From JBGTFE01 sp041747435 (GTDB lineage: Bacteria; Acidobacteriota; Blastocatellia; Pyrinomonadales; Pyrinomonadaceae): a stretch of DNA of 64,000 nt. The DNA is taken from assembly GCA_041747435.1 (NCBI GenBank), contig JBGTFE010000059.1, positions 67,186-131,185 of the forward strand, read 5' to 3'. Below the pieces are notes generated by a model that saw nothing but the letters and a program-made list of their open reading frames with translations, did no database searches and was not told where the DNA came from. This document shows positions 8,363-16,797 of this stretch, piece by piece (position 1 is the stretch's first letter; each line of letters begins with the position of its first letter). The position numbers and the translations under genes were made by a program.

Positions 8363-9100
8363 ATGAGCATAAGCCCAAAAATCGGTCTTACAATGCGACT
8401 TGAGCTAGAAACCGACCGATTTTATCTCGGACGTCATTATTGCGAGGCTCTTGAAAACTTTGGCGCGTTGCCTATGCATATCGGATTGATCCCGAAACGT
8501 GAATACATAAAACAAACTTTGGCGCAGCTTGACGGGATTCTCCTGCCCGGAAGTGATACAGACGTCGATCCCCTTCGATTCGGTGCGCAGCCGCATCCAA
8601 AACTCAAAAGGGTTGTTTTTGTCAAAGAAGAGACCGATATGCTGGTTTTGGAGGAAGCGGAAAATTTGGGCTTACCGGTTCTCGCGATTTGTTTTGGTAT
8701 GCAGATTTTGAATGTATTTCGCGGCGGTACACTTTTTCAGGATATCGAAGCGGAAATTCCAAATTCATTGAAGCACGAACAGGGAATTCCGCTTGACCGG
8801 AACTCACACGAAGTTTTCGTAAAAGAGAATACGTTCTTATCGCGTCTGATAACGACCGAGAAGGTTTATGTTAATTCTCATCACCATCAAGCCATTAATA
8901 AGATAGGAAATGGCTTAACTGTTTCAGCGTCAGCAGAAGATGGCGTAATCGAAGAGATCGAGGATACCCGCGACGACCGATTTATTTTCGGTGTTCAGTG
9001 GCATCCGGAGCTGAATTGGAAAAGTGATAGTCTTTCCAATCAAATTTTTAAAACCTTTGTCGATACAGCGGCAAAATTCGCGAAGCGGAGGGAATGGTAA
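8363..9100 (+). CDS. Gamma-glutamyl-gamma-aminobutyrate hydrolase family protein (peptidase C26)
   Basis: This 245-residue class I glutamine-amidotransferase-like hydrolase cleaves gamma-glutamyl bonds. The nucleophile Cys is C110 in AICFGMQ, and the His-x-Glu of the triad is in VQWHPE (H214, E216). DGILLPGSDTDVDP is the oxyanion-side loop. The start taken is the ATG at 8363; an in-frame TTG at 8345 is less likely. The stop overlaps the ATG of the next gene (TAATG), so it is coupled to the exo-muramidase gene. This suggests a role in peptidoglycan-peptide breakdown, but PuuD-like polyamine catabolism is also possible. Confidence 0.88.
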   Translation: MSISPKIGLTMRLELETDRFYLGRHYCEALENFGALPMHIGLIPKREYIKQTLAQLDGILLPGSDTDVDPLRFGAQPHPKLKRVVFVKEETDMLVLEEAENLGLPVLAICFGMQILNVFRGGTLFQDIEAEIPNSLKHEQGIPLDRNSHEVFVKENTFLSRLITTEKVYVNSHHHQAINKIGNGLTVSASAEDGVIEEIEDTRDDRFIFGVQWHPELNWKSDSLSNQIFKTFVDTAAKFAKRREW

Positions 9101-10287
9101 TGTCGGATTCGCGTTTGAGACCGATAAAGCTTGGGGTGGAAGTGATTCTGAAGGAGAGCCATCGGTTTTTGAAAAATCGGCGCGTTGGGTTGATTTGTAA
9201 TCAGGCGTCGGTCGACCACCGTTTTAATCACGCGGCGGATCTATTTTTCGAAGGTGAAAACATAAATTTGCAGGCGCTTTTCGGACCTCAGCACGGAATT
9301 CGCGGAGATGTGCAGGATAATATGATTGAAACCGCGCACACGATCGACAAGAAAACCAACCTACGGATCTTTTCGCTCTACAGCGAAACGAGAGAGCCGA
9401 CTCTGGAGATGCTAAATGATTTGGATACTTTGGTCTTTGATCTTCAGGACGTCGGCTGTCGCGTTTACACCTTTATTTATACGATGGCTAACGCCATGAA
9501 AGCGTGCGCGAAATTCGAAAAACAAATGATCGTATGCGATCGTCCGAATCCGATAAATGGCGTGGATATTGAGGGAAATTTTGTTAACGATGGCTTTGAA
9601 TCGTTTGTCGGGCAGTATCCTATTTCGATGCGGCACGGGATGACCGTCGGCGAGCTTGCAAGATTTTTCAACGAAGAATTTCAAATTGGCTGCGACCTCA
9701 GTGTTGTTCCGATGGAAAATTGGTCTCGCGAGGATTTTTTTGACGAAATCGACGCTCCATGGGCGATGCCGTCGCCAAATATGCCGACGGTGGATACCGC
9801 GATCGTTTTTCCGGCAACAGTTTTCCTGGAAGGAACGCAAATTTCCGAAGGTCGCGGAACCACGCGTCCATTTGAGATAATCGGCGCGCCGTTTATCGAT
9901 GCTGAAGAACTTGCAGATGCGCTCACTGAATTAAAGCTGCCGGGCATCAAATTTTGCGCGACAAATTTTATTCCCACATTCCAGAAACACGCAAATGTTT
10001 CCTGCGGCGGCGTATTTATCCATGTTCTCGATCGCGGGAATTATCAGCCCGTTCTCACCGGAATCGCTCTCGTGAAAACGATTCACGATCTATATAAAAA
10101 TGAATTTAGATGGAAAGAACCGCCGTATGAATATGTTTTCGACAAAAACCCTTTCGATGTAATTTCCGGAACGGATCAGATTCGAAAATTTATCGAAAAC
10201 GGCGCGGACGTGCAAACAATCAAACATTATTGGGAAAATGACGTAAAATCTTTTCGAGAGCGGCGGGAGAAATATTTGTTATATTAA
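9100..10287 (+). CDS. Exo-beta-N-acetylmuramidase NamZ-like (DUF1343)
   Basis: This 395-residue protein belongs to DUF1343, the family of NamZ enzymes that remove MurNAc from the non-reducing end of peptidoglycan fragments. Family motifs are LICNQASVDH, LFGPQHGIRGD, SLYSETREPT, FDLQDVGCRVYTF and CDRPNPING. No obvious signal peptide is present, although many relatives are exported. The ATG at 9100-9102 is preferred over 9094 because the GGAGGG ribosome-binding site is then about 8 bases away, and it overlaps the stop of the previous gene. With the NagZ-type enzyme at 56.2 kb it could make a muropeptide-sugar salvage route. Confidence 0.88.
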   Translation: MSDSRLRPIKLGVEVILKESHRFLKNRRVGLICNQASVDHRFNHAADLFFEGENINLQALFGPQHGIRGDVQDNMIETAHTIDKKTNLRIFSLYSETREPTLEMLNDLDTLVFDLQDVGCRVYTFIYTMANAMKACAKFEKQMIVCDRPNPINGVDIEGNFVNDGFESFVGQYPISMRHGMTVGELARFFNEEFQIGCDLSVVPMENWSREDFFDEIDAPWAMPSPNMPTVDTAIVFPATVFLEGTQISEGRGTTRPFEIIGAPFIDAEELADALTELKLPGIKFCATNFIPTFQKHANVSCGGVFIHVLDRGNYQPVLTGIALVKTIHDLYKNEFRWKEPPYEYVFDKNPFDVISGTDQIRKFIENGADVQTIKHYWENDVKSFRERREKYLLY

Positions 10288-10305
10288 TTGTAAGTAAGAA
10301 AACAG

Positions 10306-10686
10306 ATGCAAAATATATTCTTTATCAGTTTGTTATCGTGGTTTTTGCCGGGATCGGGACATATTCGGCAGGGTCGTTGGAAACGCGGGATCATAATTGG
10401 AGCCGCGGTCTGGACGCTGTTTGTCATCGCGATTTTTAGCGGCGGCGCATATTACCCGGGATTTGATTTCAAAGACGGCGCTCTGCTTTATTTGCTCAAT
10501 ATTTTCGCGCGGCTTGGAAACGGTTTGGGCGCGATCGTAAGCTTTTTTTTCGCGGCAAGCCCTCCGAAGGATGTCGCCGCGTGGGCAACTTTCGAATACG
10601 GCGGACGATTTTTGGAAGCGGCGGGGTTGCTAAATTATTTGGCGGCGGTCGACGCGGTAGATATTTATCTAGGTAGAAAAAAATGA
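10306..10686 (+). CDS. Small membrane protein (DUF6677-like)
   Basis: This 126-residue protein has three or four hydrophobic segments (about 3-15, 27-45, 58-82 and 100-112). It starts with LLSWFLPGSGHIRQGRWKRG, a motif of small membrane proteins seen in Acidobacteriota and related to TM2-domain-like sequences. The function is unknown. The stop codon overlaps the start of the next small ORF in an ATGA arrangement, which argues that both are translated and act together. The gene lies between the muramidase and recO. Confidence 0.7.
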   Translation: MQNIFFISLLSWFLPGSGHIRQGRWKRGIIIGAAVWTLFVIAIFSGGAYYPGFDFKDGALLYLLNIFARLGNGLGAIVSFFFAASPPKDVAAWATFEYGGRFLEAAGLLNYLAAVDAVDIYLGRKK

Positions 10687-10853
10687 TTCATTTTTTATAT
10701 TTGATCGGTTTTGCCTTTTTTGTCTCGCTTGTTTTCGGCGCGTTTGCAGAAGGCAGTTCAAAAGAAAGAATAATTTACGGGGTAAAAATCTTCGCGCAAT
10801 TTCTCGCCGCGAGCCTGATCATCGGCTGGATCCTTTACTTTATTCCGTGGTAA
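10683..10853 (+). CDS. 56-residue membrane protein, translationally coupled
   Basis: A 56-residue ORF starts at the ATG in the ATGA overlap with the preceding gene and ends 6 bases before recO. It begins MIHFLYLIGFAFFVSLVF and has two hydrophobic segments (about 2-20 and 36-54) separated by a short charged loop GSSKERI. The tight overlap and the precise fit between two genes support a real gene. I recognise no family. It probably acts with the preceding membrane protein. Confidence 0.65.
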   Translation: MIHFLYLIGFAFFVSLVFGAFAEGSSKERIIYGVKIFAQFLAASLIIGWILYFIPW

Positions 10854-10859
10854 ACAACA

Positions 10860-11606
10860 ATGGCTTTAGTCGAAACCGAAGCGCTGATCTTACGGACTTA
10901 TGGTTTAGCCGAAGCGGATAAGATCGTCGTTTTTCTTACACAGCATCAGGGGCTGGTTCGCGGCGTAGCAAAAGGCGCCAAACGTCTGAAAAGCAAGTTT
11001 GGAGGTTCGCTCGAGCCGTTTTCGATCGTTCGTTTGGAATATTTTCAAAAAGAAGAAAGGGAGTTGGTTTCGATCGGGCAGATCGATCTTGAAAGATCGT
11101 ACTTCGAAAACGCCGCCGATCCTGATTTTTTGCAAAATTTTGCTTATCTCGCCGAGCTTTTGTTTGAATTCGCCGCGCCTCACGATCCGAACGAAAATCT
11201 ATACCGAATGGCAAAACGGTGTCTTGAAACGGCGGTCGATTTTCCGTCGGGTCTCGAAAGTATAGCGCTCTATTTTGAGCTTTGGATCTTGCGTCTTGGC
11301 GGCTACTTGCCGAATTGGAAAATTTGCGATGATTGCAGGCGCGAGCTGCAAAGCGACGAAGAAACGAATCTTCAGGCGAATTTTCAGCTTTTGTGCGCAA
11401 ACTGTCAGAAAACGCGAAGTTATTGGACGATTTCAGCCGGGCAGCGAACTGTTTTTTTGTCGGCACAGCGCCTTGCGCCCGGAGAATTCGTCGAATCGGC
11501 TTCACATCGGAAAGACGAGGTGAAAGAGATCTCGGGCATCTTGAAAAAAATTATTACCGAAGTTTTGGGAAAGGAAATTAAAAGCAGCAGAGCGCATATC
11601 GCGTGA
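10860..11606 (+). CDS. recO: DNA repair protein RecO
   Basis: RecO works with RecF and RecR to load RecA onto SSB-coated single-stranded DNA. The 248-residue protein has the N-terminal OB fold (ALILRTYGLAEADKIVVFLT and GVAKGAKRLKSKFGG). It has a helical middle domain and a zinc finger formed by C156, C159, C179 and C182 (CDDC and CANC). All four zinc ligands are present. The length is normal. It follows the small membrane genes by 6 bases and precedes lptFG by 3 bases, so it lies inside one transcription unit. Confidence 0.95.
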   Translation: MALVETEALILRTYGLAEADKIVVFLTQHQGLVRGVAKGAKRLKSKFGGSLEPFSIVRLEYFQKEERELVSIGQIDLERSYFENAADPDFLQNFAYLAELLFEFAAPHDPNENLYRMAKRCLETAVDFPSGLESIALYFELWILRLGGYLPNWKICDDCRRELQSDEETNLQANFQLLCANCQKTRSYWTISAGQRTVFLSAQRLAPGEFVESASHRKDEVKEISGILKKIITEVLGKEIKSSRAHIA

Positions 11607-11609
11607 AAA

Positions 11610-13895
11610 ATGAAAAATTTCAGTTGGTTAGTTTCCAAATATATATTACTCACGATATTGCCGTACTTTGTCTTTTCCTGGCTTTTGCTGAGCGTCGTGA
11701 TATTTTTTCAACACGCCAGCCGCTTTTCCGAAATCTTCTTTAGTACAAACATTCCGAAAAATTTGGTTTGGCAGCTAACGATTGCGCTTGTTCCGAGCGT
11801 CATTGCCTTTACATGCCCGATGGCAGTTCTTGTCGGCGTGATAATCGGTCTTTCAAAAATGCAGGGCGACAGCGAGCTTGTTGCAGTTCGCGCTGCCGGA
11901 ATCGGAAATTTACAGATCGCGATACCGACCCTAATTCTCGGCATATTGCTTTCGCTCTTTGCTTTTTTTGTAAACCTGAAAGGCGTTCCGCTTGCTGCGC
12001 AGATCGTTCGCAGCGTCGCGCTTCAGACCGCGATCCATAAACTGGAATCGCCGATCGAACCCGGATCTTTTAATACGGAAATCAAAGGCTATACGATCTA
12101 CGTGAGAAACGGCGATCTGCAAGCGGGAATGTGGAAAAATATTTTTATTCACAACGAAGATAAGCAAAATAATCAGGAACGTTTGATCACTGCGGAAAGT
12201 GGTCGGATCGATTCGGACGATGAACTGTCCGAACTTGTGCTCGACAACGCCGTGGTCAACACGTTTTCGACGCAGGAAAATGGGCGTAAATTTGTTTCGG
12301 AAAATGTTGGTGAGATCCGTTTGGGAATTAAAACCAAACGCGGCGAATTGATAGAAAAAATTAGCAACAGTGATAAGAGTTTGGAAGAACTCGGGCTGAG
12401 CGAACTCGCAAAATTTGCTCAGGAAAAAGAGGGAAGCGAGAAAACCGAAGCTGAATTGCTCTTGCAGCGCAGATTGATCCTTTCGATCACTCCGCTGATC
12501 TTTGCTCTGCTTGGAACCGCGCTTGTTCTGCGGTTTAATCGCGGCGGAAAAGGATTTGGGATATTTCTGGCGCTGGTCAGTCTTGTTCTCTATTATTTGA
12601 TTGCGCTTCTGGGCGAACAACTCGCTCGAACTGGAACGATAAGTGTCGTATCCGCAAGCCTTTTGCCGATCGGGTTGAGCGCCGCGGCGATCGTCTGGCT
12701 TTTTCTTTCGAATAAAATTTTGACAGGAATTTCCTTCGAAGAAATTAAGAACAGATTCAAATTTGATCGCTCGAAAAGGGAAAATCGAATTGCAGGGAAG
12801 AGCTTTTATCTCGATTTGACCACGGGAATTCTCGATTTCGACGTTGTTTCTAATTTGTTGAAATATTTTGCTTTGACCCTCGGATTTTTTACGGCGATCT
12901 TTCTGCTCTTTACAGCGTTCGAGTTATGGAAATTTGCCGGCACGATCGAGAACGGCGTATCACTTCTCGCGAAATATTTGTTCTTCTTAATTCCTTTTAT
13001 CTATATTCAAATCGCGCCATCGGCTTTGATGGTTGCAATTCTCGCTACCTTCATAATTAAATCGCGCCAAAACGAGATCGTGACGTGGACGTCTGCCGGT
13101 CAGAGTGTTTATCGTTTGCTTATGCCGTGTTTCGTCCTGATGCTTTTTATCGGCGGCGTTAATTTTGTGCTGCAAGAGAAAGTTTTGCCGCGCGCAAATC
13201 AGATCCAGGACGATTTCCGAACGCGCATTCGAAGCAGCGGAATTTTAGCTCGCAAAGACGGGAGATTTTGGGTTTCCAGCGGCGATCGGATCTATTCGTT
13301 CGAAACCGCCGAGGGTTCGTCAGCGGATTTTCAGAAAATAAGAAACCTCGCAATTTATGAATTTTCCGAGGGGAACTCCGAGTTGGTCGGCGTTTATAAA
13401 GCCGGTGAAGCGATCTGGGAAAAAAATCAGATCGTCTTTTTCGGAAAAGCGGAAAAGGTGAGTTGGAACAACGGAAACACCGAAATTTCGGATGTTTCAG
13501 GGCGAGAATTAGCGGAAACTTCCAACCTGTTTCTGAATTTATATAAGAAACCAACCCATTTAAATACGTCCGAAACCAAAGCCCAAATTGAAAACAGCGA
13601 ATCTGAGGTTGAACGGCGAAATTACGAAGTTGCGCTCGAAAAAAAATATACAACGATCGTATTACCTTTTGTCATAACTCTTTTCACAGCGCCTTTTGCG
13701 TTATCGTTAAGCCGAAAGGGAAAGGTACTGACCGTCGGGTACGCGATCGGGATTTGGCTTCTTTTTATGGGAGTTACCGGCGCATTCGAACAGTTCGGGC
13801 TAAACGGCGTTGTATCGACGAAGATCGCTGTTTGGACGCCGCTTTTACTCTTTTCGATGATCGGAATATTCTTTTTTTCGAAGGTGAAGACGTAA
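11610..13895 (+). CDS. Fused LptF/LptG-type lipopolysaccharide export permease
   Basis: This 761-residue inner-membrane protein contains two YjgP/YjgQ permease units in one chain. The first (about 1-370) has the N-terminal transmembrane helices, a periplasmic beta-jellyroll domain with VRNGDLQAGMWKNIFIHNED, and three C-terminal helices. The second (about 395-761) repeats the pattern with GRFWVSSGDRIYSFE in its periplasmic domain. In E. coli LptF and LptG are separate genes that pair with the LptB ATPase to pull LPS out of the inner membrane. Fusion would fix a 1:1 ratio. No lptB, lptC or lptA is nearby. A shared terminator follows 5 bases later. Confidence 0.9.
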   Translation: MKNFSWLVSKYILLTILPYFVFSWLLLSVVIFFQHASRFSEIFFSTNIPKNLVWQLTIALVPSVIAFTCPMAVLVGVIIGLSKMQGDSELVAVRAAGIGNLQIAIPTLILGILLSLFAFFVNLKGVPLAAQIVRSVALQTAIHKLESPIEPGSFNTEIKGYTIYVRNGDLQAGMWKNIFIHNEDKQNNQERLITAESGRIDSDDELSELVLDNAVVNTFSTQENGRKFVSENVGEIRLGIKTKRGELIEKISNSDKSLEELGLSELAKFAQEKEGSEKTEAELLLQRRLILSITPLIFALLGTALVLRFNRGGKGFGIFLALVSLVLYYLIALLGEQLARTGTISVVSASLLPIGLSAAAIVWLFLSNKILTGISFEEIKNRFKFDRSKRENRIAGKSFYLDLTTGILDFDVVSNLLKYFALTLGFFTAIFLLFTAFELWKFAGTIENGVSLLAKYLFFLIPFIYIQIAPSALMVAILATFIIKSRQNEIVTWTSAGQSVYRLLMPCFVLMLFIGGVNFVLQEKVLPRANQIQDDFRTRIRSSGILARKDGRFWVSSGDRIYSFETAEGSSADFQKIRNLAIYEFSEGNSELVGVYKAGEAIWEKNQIVFFGKAEKVSWNNGNTEISDVSGRELAETSNLFLNLYKKPTHLNTSETKAQIENSESEVERRNYEVALEKKYTTIVLPFVITLFTAPFALSLSRKGKVLTVGYAIGIWLLFMGVTGAFEQFGLNGVVSTKIAVWTPLLLFSMIGIFFFSKVKT

Positions 13896-13899
13896 AAAA

Positions 13900-13936
13900 A
13901 AAGGCAGCAAAATTCTAATCAAGCTTTGCTGCCTTT
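13900..13936. terminator. Bidirectional terminator between lptFG and ahcY
   Basis: A perfect 12-bp stem (AAAGGCAGCAAA with TTTGCTGCCTTT) closes a 13-base loop. On the minus strand it is followed by an unbroken T run of nine, and on the plus strand by a shorter T-rich stretch. It separates two convergent genes and probably serves both, more strongly for ahcY. Confidence 0.85.
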
Positions 13937-13959
13937 CGTTGTAAAAATGTTTTGCGTGT

Positions 13960-15216
13960 TTACGTTCCGGTTTCCCAGGATGTCATATATTCCATCATTT
14001 CCGGCGTTAATTCATCGATGGAAATACCAAGCGAGCGAAGTTTTAGGCTCGCAATTTCCTGGTCGACTTCCGCCGGCAGAACGTGAACTTTTGCATCGAG
14101 CTTTCCTTTATTCTTTACCAAAAATTCCGCTGAAAGCGCTTGATTGGCAAAGCTCATATCCATAACGCTCGCCGGATGACCTTCGGCGGCTGCAAGATTG
14201 ATCAGACGACCTTCGCCAAGCACGATCACGCTTTTGCCGTTTTTGCCCATATATTCTTCGACGAACGGGCGGCGATTTTCGACCGAATCCGATATTTCGC
14301 GCAGGGCGCCGAGATTTAATTCCAAATCAAAGTGTCCGCTGTTGGCGACGATCGCGCCGTCTTTCATTGTTTCAAAATGTTCGCGGTCAATTACGTGACG
14401 ATTTCCCGTCACCGTTACAAAGAAATCTCCGATTTTCGCGGCTTCCGTCATCGGCAAAACACGAAAACCATCCATAACCGCCTCGATAGCTTTGATCGGA
14501 TCGATCTCGGTGACGATGACGTTTGCACCCATTCCGCGCGCACGCATTGCGCAGCCTTTGCCGCACCAACCATAACCGACGACAACAAAATTCTTTCCGG
14601 CGAGCAAAATATTTGTCGCACGGATTATTCCGTCTAGCGTTGATTGACCGGTTCCGTAACGATTATCAAAGAAATGCTTCGTCTGTGCATCATTAACCGC
14701 GATCGACGGAAAGGTTAGTACGCCGGCTTTTTCCATCGCTTTCAGACGGACGATACCGGTCGTAGTTTCTTCGGTCGTGCCGATGATCTTATCGGCAAGC
14801 TCGCGCTTTTCCTTGAGCATCGTCGCAACGACGTCCGAGCCGTCATCGATGATAATGTCCGGATTTGTTTCGAGCGCCATCCGAACGTGACTCATATAAG
14901 TATCAGTCGATTCGCCTTTGATTGCGAAAACAGGGATACCCCAATCCGCAACCAGAGACGCCGCGACGTCGTCCTGCGTCGAAAGCGGATTTGAAGCAAT
15001 TAGGATCGCTTCGGCACCGCCCGCCTGAAGCGTGCGCGCAAGATTCGCCGTTTCGGTTGTGATGTGCGCACAAGCGACGAGTTTAATGCCATCGAGCGGT
15101 TTTTCCGCCTCGAACCGCTCGCGAATTAACCGTAAAACCGGCATTTCGCGGTCTGCCCATTCGATTCTTTGTTTACCTTGCGCCGCAAGATTAATATCTT
15201 TTATGTCGTAATCCAT
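13960..15216 (-). CDS. ahcY: Adenosylhomocysteinase
   Basis: S-adenosylhomocysteine hydrolase converts SAH to adenosine and homocysteine, removing the inhibitory product of SAM-dependent methylation. The 418-residue enzyme shows HITTETANLARTL and SNPLSTQDDVAA in the substrate domain. The NAD domain has VVVGYGWCGKGCAMRA, followed by VTEIDPIKAIEA. The ATG at 15214-15216 is chosen because GAAGGAA lies 6 bases upstream and the family begins at MDYDIKDI. The ORF could run to 15285, but that extension would be encoded by the palindromic repeat at 15250-15344. It lies downstream of metK, so the pair covers both ends of SAM use. Confidence 0.95.
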   Translation of the reverse strand: MDYDIKDINLAAQGKQRIEWADREMPVLRLIRERFEAEKPLDGIKLVACAHITTETANLARTLQAGGAEAILIASNPLSTQDDVAASLVADWGIPVFAIKGESTDTYMSHVRMALETNPDIIIDDGSDVVATMLKEKRELADKIIGTTEETTTGIVRLKAMEKAGVLTFPSIAVNDAQTKHFFDNRYGTGQSTLDGIIRATNILLAGKNFVVVGYGWCGKGCAMRARGMGANVIVTEIDPIKAIEAVMDGFRVLPMTEAAKIGDFFVTVTGNRHVIDREHFETMKDGAIVANSGHFDLELNLGALREISDSVENRRPFVEEYMGKNGKSVIVLGEGRLINLAAAEGHPASVMDMSFANQALSAEFLVKNKGKLDAKVHVLPAEVDQEIASLKLRSLGISIDELTPEMMEYMTSWETGT

Positions 15217-15249
15217 TGAAATTCCTTCTTTTGCCATAGTTTTTTGAAA

Positions 15250-15344
15250 GGAGCGCGGACGCCCTCGTCCGCAAAGATTGCACAAGCAATCTAATATACA
15301 TTTGAACGCTTAGCGTTCATTGCGGACGAGGGCGTCCGCGCTCC
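15250..15344. repeat. 95-bp palindromic repeat element (REP/MITE-like)
   Basis: Two perfect 24-bp inverted arms (15250-15273 and 15321-15344) enclose two further small hairpins: AGATTGC-acaa-GCAATCT (15275-15292) and TGAACGCT-t-AGCGTTCA (15303-15319). The arms are GC-rich (GCGGACGAGGGCGTCCGC core, itself a palindrome) in a region of moderate GC. The element fills almost the whole metK-ahcY gap and starts 3 bases past the metK stop. The structure is typical of REP or non-autonomous mobile elements. No second copy is seen in this window. Confidence 0.8.
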
Positions 15345-15347
15345 AAT

Positions 15348-16511
15348 TTATACTCCCGTTGCGAGTCCGTTCAAGGCGGTCATTAATGCGTCGACCTTAT
15401 CGGTTCTCTCCCACGTGAACTCGTCGTTTGTGCGCCCGAAATGTCCGAAAGCGGCGGTCTTTTTGAAGATCGGCTTCCGGAGATCGAGCGTATCGATAAT
15501 GCCTTTTGGCGTTAATTCAAAATTTTTGCGAACCGCTTCAGCAAGTTGATCCTCATCAACTCTGCCTGTGCCGTCAGTATCAATTCGCACTGAAACAGGC
15601 TCGGCAACCCCGATCGCATAAGCGAGCTGCACCGTACATTTTTCAGCCAACCCCGCCGCCACAATATTTTTCGCGATGTAGCGAGCCATATATGCCGCCG
15701 AGCGGTCGACCTTTGTCGGATCTTTCCCGGAAAACGCGCCGCCGCCATGCGGAGCATAGCCGCCATAGGTGTCGACGATGATCTTGCGTCCGGTTACGCC
15801 GGCATCGCCCATCGGACCGCCGACGACAAAGCGCCCGGTCGGATTAATGTGATACTTCGTGTCGCCATCTAAAAGGTCAGCGGGAACGGTTCCTTTGATG
15901 ACTTTCTCCATAATATCGGAGCGAAGCGTTTCAATCGTTACATCTTCGGCGTGCTGCGTGGAAATAACGACCGCTTCGACGCGAAAAGGTCGTCCGTCAC
16001 GATATTCGACCGTAACCTGCGATTTGCCGTCCGGGCGAAGATAGGGAACCTCACCGCTGCGACGCGCTTCCGAAAGCCGACGCGTAAGATTATGCGCGAG
16101 TTGGATCGGGAGCGGCATCAGCTCGTCCGTTTCATTACATGCAAAACCGAACATCAAACCCTGATCGCCCGCACCGCCGGTGTCAACGCCCTGAGCAATG
16201 TCCGGCGATTGAGTGCCAATGACGTCGATTACGCTGCAAGTATTTGAATCGTAACCGTAAACGGCATTGTTGTAACCGATCTCATCGATCGTTTCACGAA
16301 TGATTTGTTTGTAATTAATCGTCGCCGAGGTTGTGATCTCGCCCGCGACAACTGCCAAACCGGTTGTTACCAATGTTTCGCAGGCAACTCTGGCGGTCGG
16401 GTCCTGTGCAATGATCGCATCAAGGATCGCGTCCGAGATCTGGTCGGCAATCTTATCAGGATGTCCTTCGGTTACCGATTCCGAGGTAAATAAAAAATTT
16501 GCGCTACTCAA
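15348..16511 (-). CDS. metK: S-adenosylmethionine synthetase
   Basis: MetK makes SAM from methionine and ATP. The 387-residue protein contains FTSESVTEGHPDKIADQ, the methionine/ATP-binding loop GGAGDQGLMFG, the P-loop-like FVVGGPMGDAGVTGRK, and HGGGAFSGKDPTKVDRS. The start is a TTG at 16509-16511. It is the only start-like codon before an in-frame TAA, it gives the canonical MSSANFLFTSES beginning, and AAAGGAG lies about 10 bases upstream. The leader of about 280 bases is long and can be folded. It is followed by ahcY after a palindromic repeat. Confidence 0.96.
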   Translation of the reverse strand: MSSANFLFTSESVTEGHPDKIADQISDAILDAIIAQDPTARVACETLVTTGLAVVAGEITTSATINYKQIIRETIDEIGYNNAVYGYDSNTCSVIDVIGTQSPDIAQGVDTGGAGDQGLMFGFACNETDELMPLPIQLAHNLTRRLSEARRSGEVPYLRPDGKSQVTVEYRDGRPFRVEAVVISTQHAEDVTIETLRSDIMEKVIKGTVPADLLDGDTKYHINPTGRFVVGGPMGDAGVTGRKIIVDTYGGYAPHGGGAFSGKDPTKVDRSAAYMARYIAKNIVAAGLAEKCTVQLAYAIGVAEPVSVRIDTDGTGRVDEDQLAEAVRKNFELTPKGIIDTLDLRKPIFKKTAAFGHFGRTNDEFTWERTDKVDALMTALNGLATGV

Positions 16512-16589
16512 TTGTTTGTAACTCCTTTACAGAATAGAAAATTCAAATCTTTTGGAAAGATAACAAAAGGGAGATTGTAACGCTTTAGA

Positions 16590-16659
16590 CCTGGTGTGTC
16601 AAAAGACGTTCAGGGATTGATGGGCGGTTCGCCGGTAACCAGGAATCGAGTTCAATCCC
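16590..16659 (-). promoter_or_regulatory. Possible structured leader (pseudoknot) upstream of metK
   Basis: Within the 286-base gene-free stretch 16512-16797, the minus-strand RNA can pair GGGATTGA (16659-16652) with TCAATCCC (16620-16613), and also CCTGGT (16643-16638) with ACCAGG (16595-16590). The order is A-B-A'-B', an H-type pseudoknot, with an extra GGCG-AAC-CGCC hairpin inside. It ends about 80 bases before the metK start. The position upstream of a SAM synthetase suggests a regulator, but no known SAM or SAH riboswitch consensus was recognised. The rest of the gap also holds a 10-base direct repeat (ATTCAAATCT at 16541 and 16691). Confidence 0.3.
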
Positions 16660-16797
16660 GCCGAAGTCCCTTTCTTTTGGTTTCCGTGACATTCAAATCT
16701 GTCAAGTAACTTTAGGTTGCGTCCGATAATAGAGATTATGTAAAATAAGAACTCTAAATCGTTTTTTTTTTGAAAAAGCGGCTAGGAATTTCTGATT

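Noticed and set aside
15217..15285. N-terminal extension of ahcY
   Set aside because: It would be translated from the palindromic repeat and lies ahead of a good ribosome-binding site for the ATG at 15216.
16512..16797. A known SAM-I, SAM-II or SAH riboswitch upstream of metK
   Set aside because: The conserved core strings of these classes were not found on the minus strand. Only a generic pseudoknot pairing is visible, so it is reported as a candidate and not as a named riboswitch.
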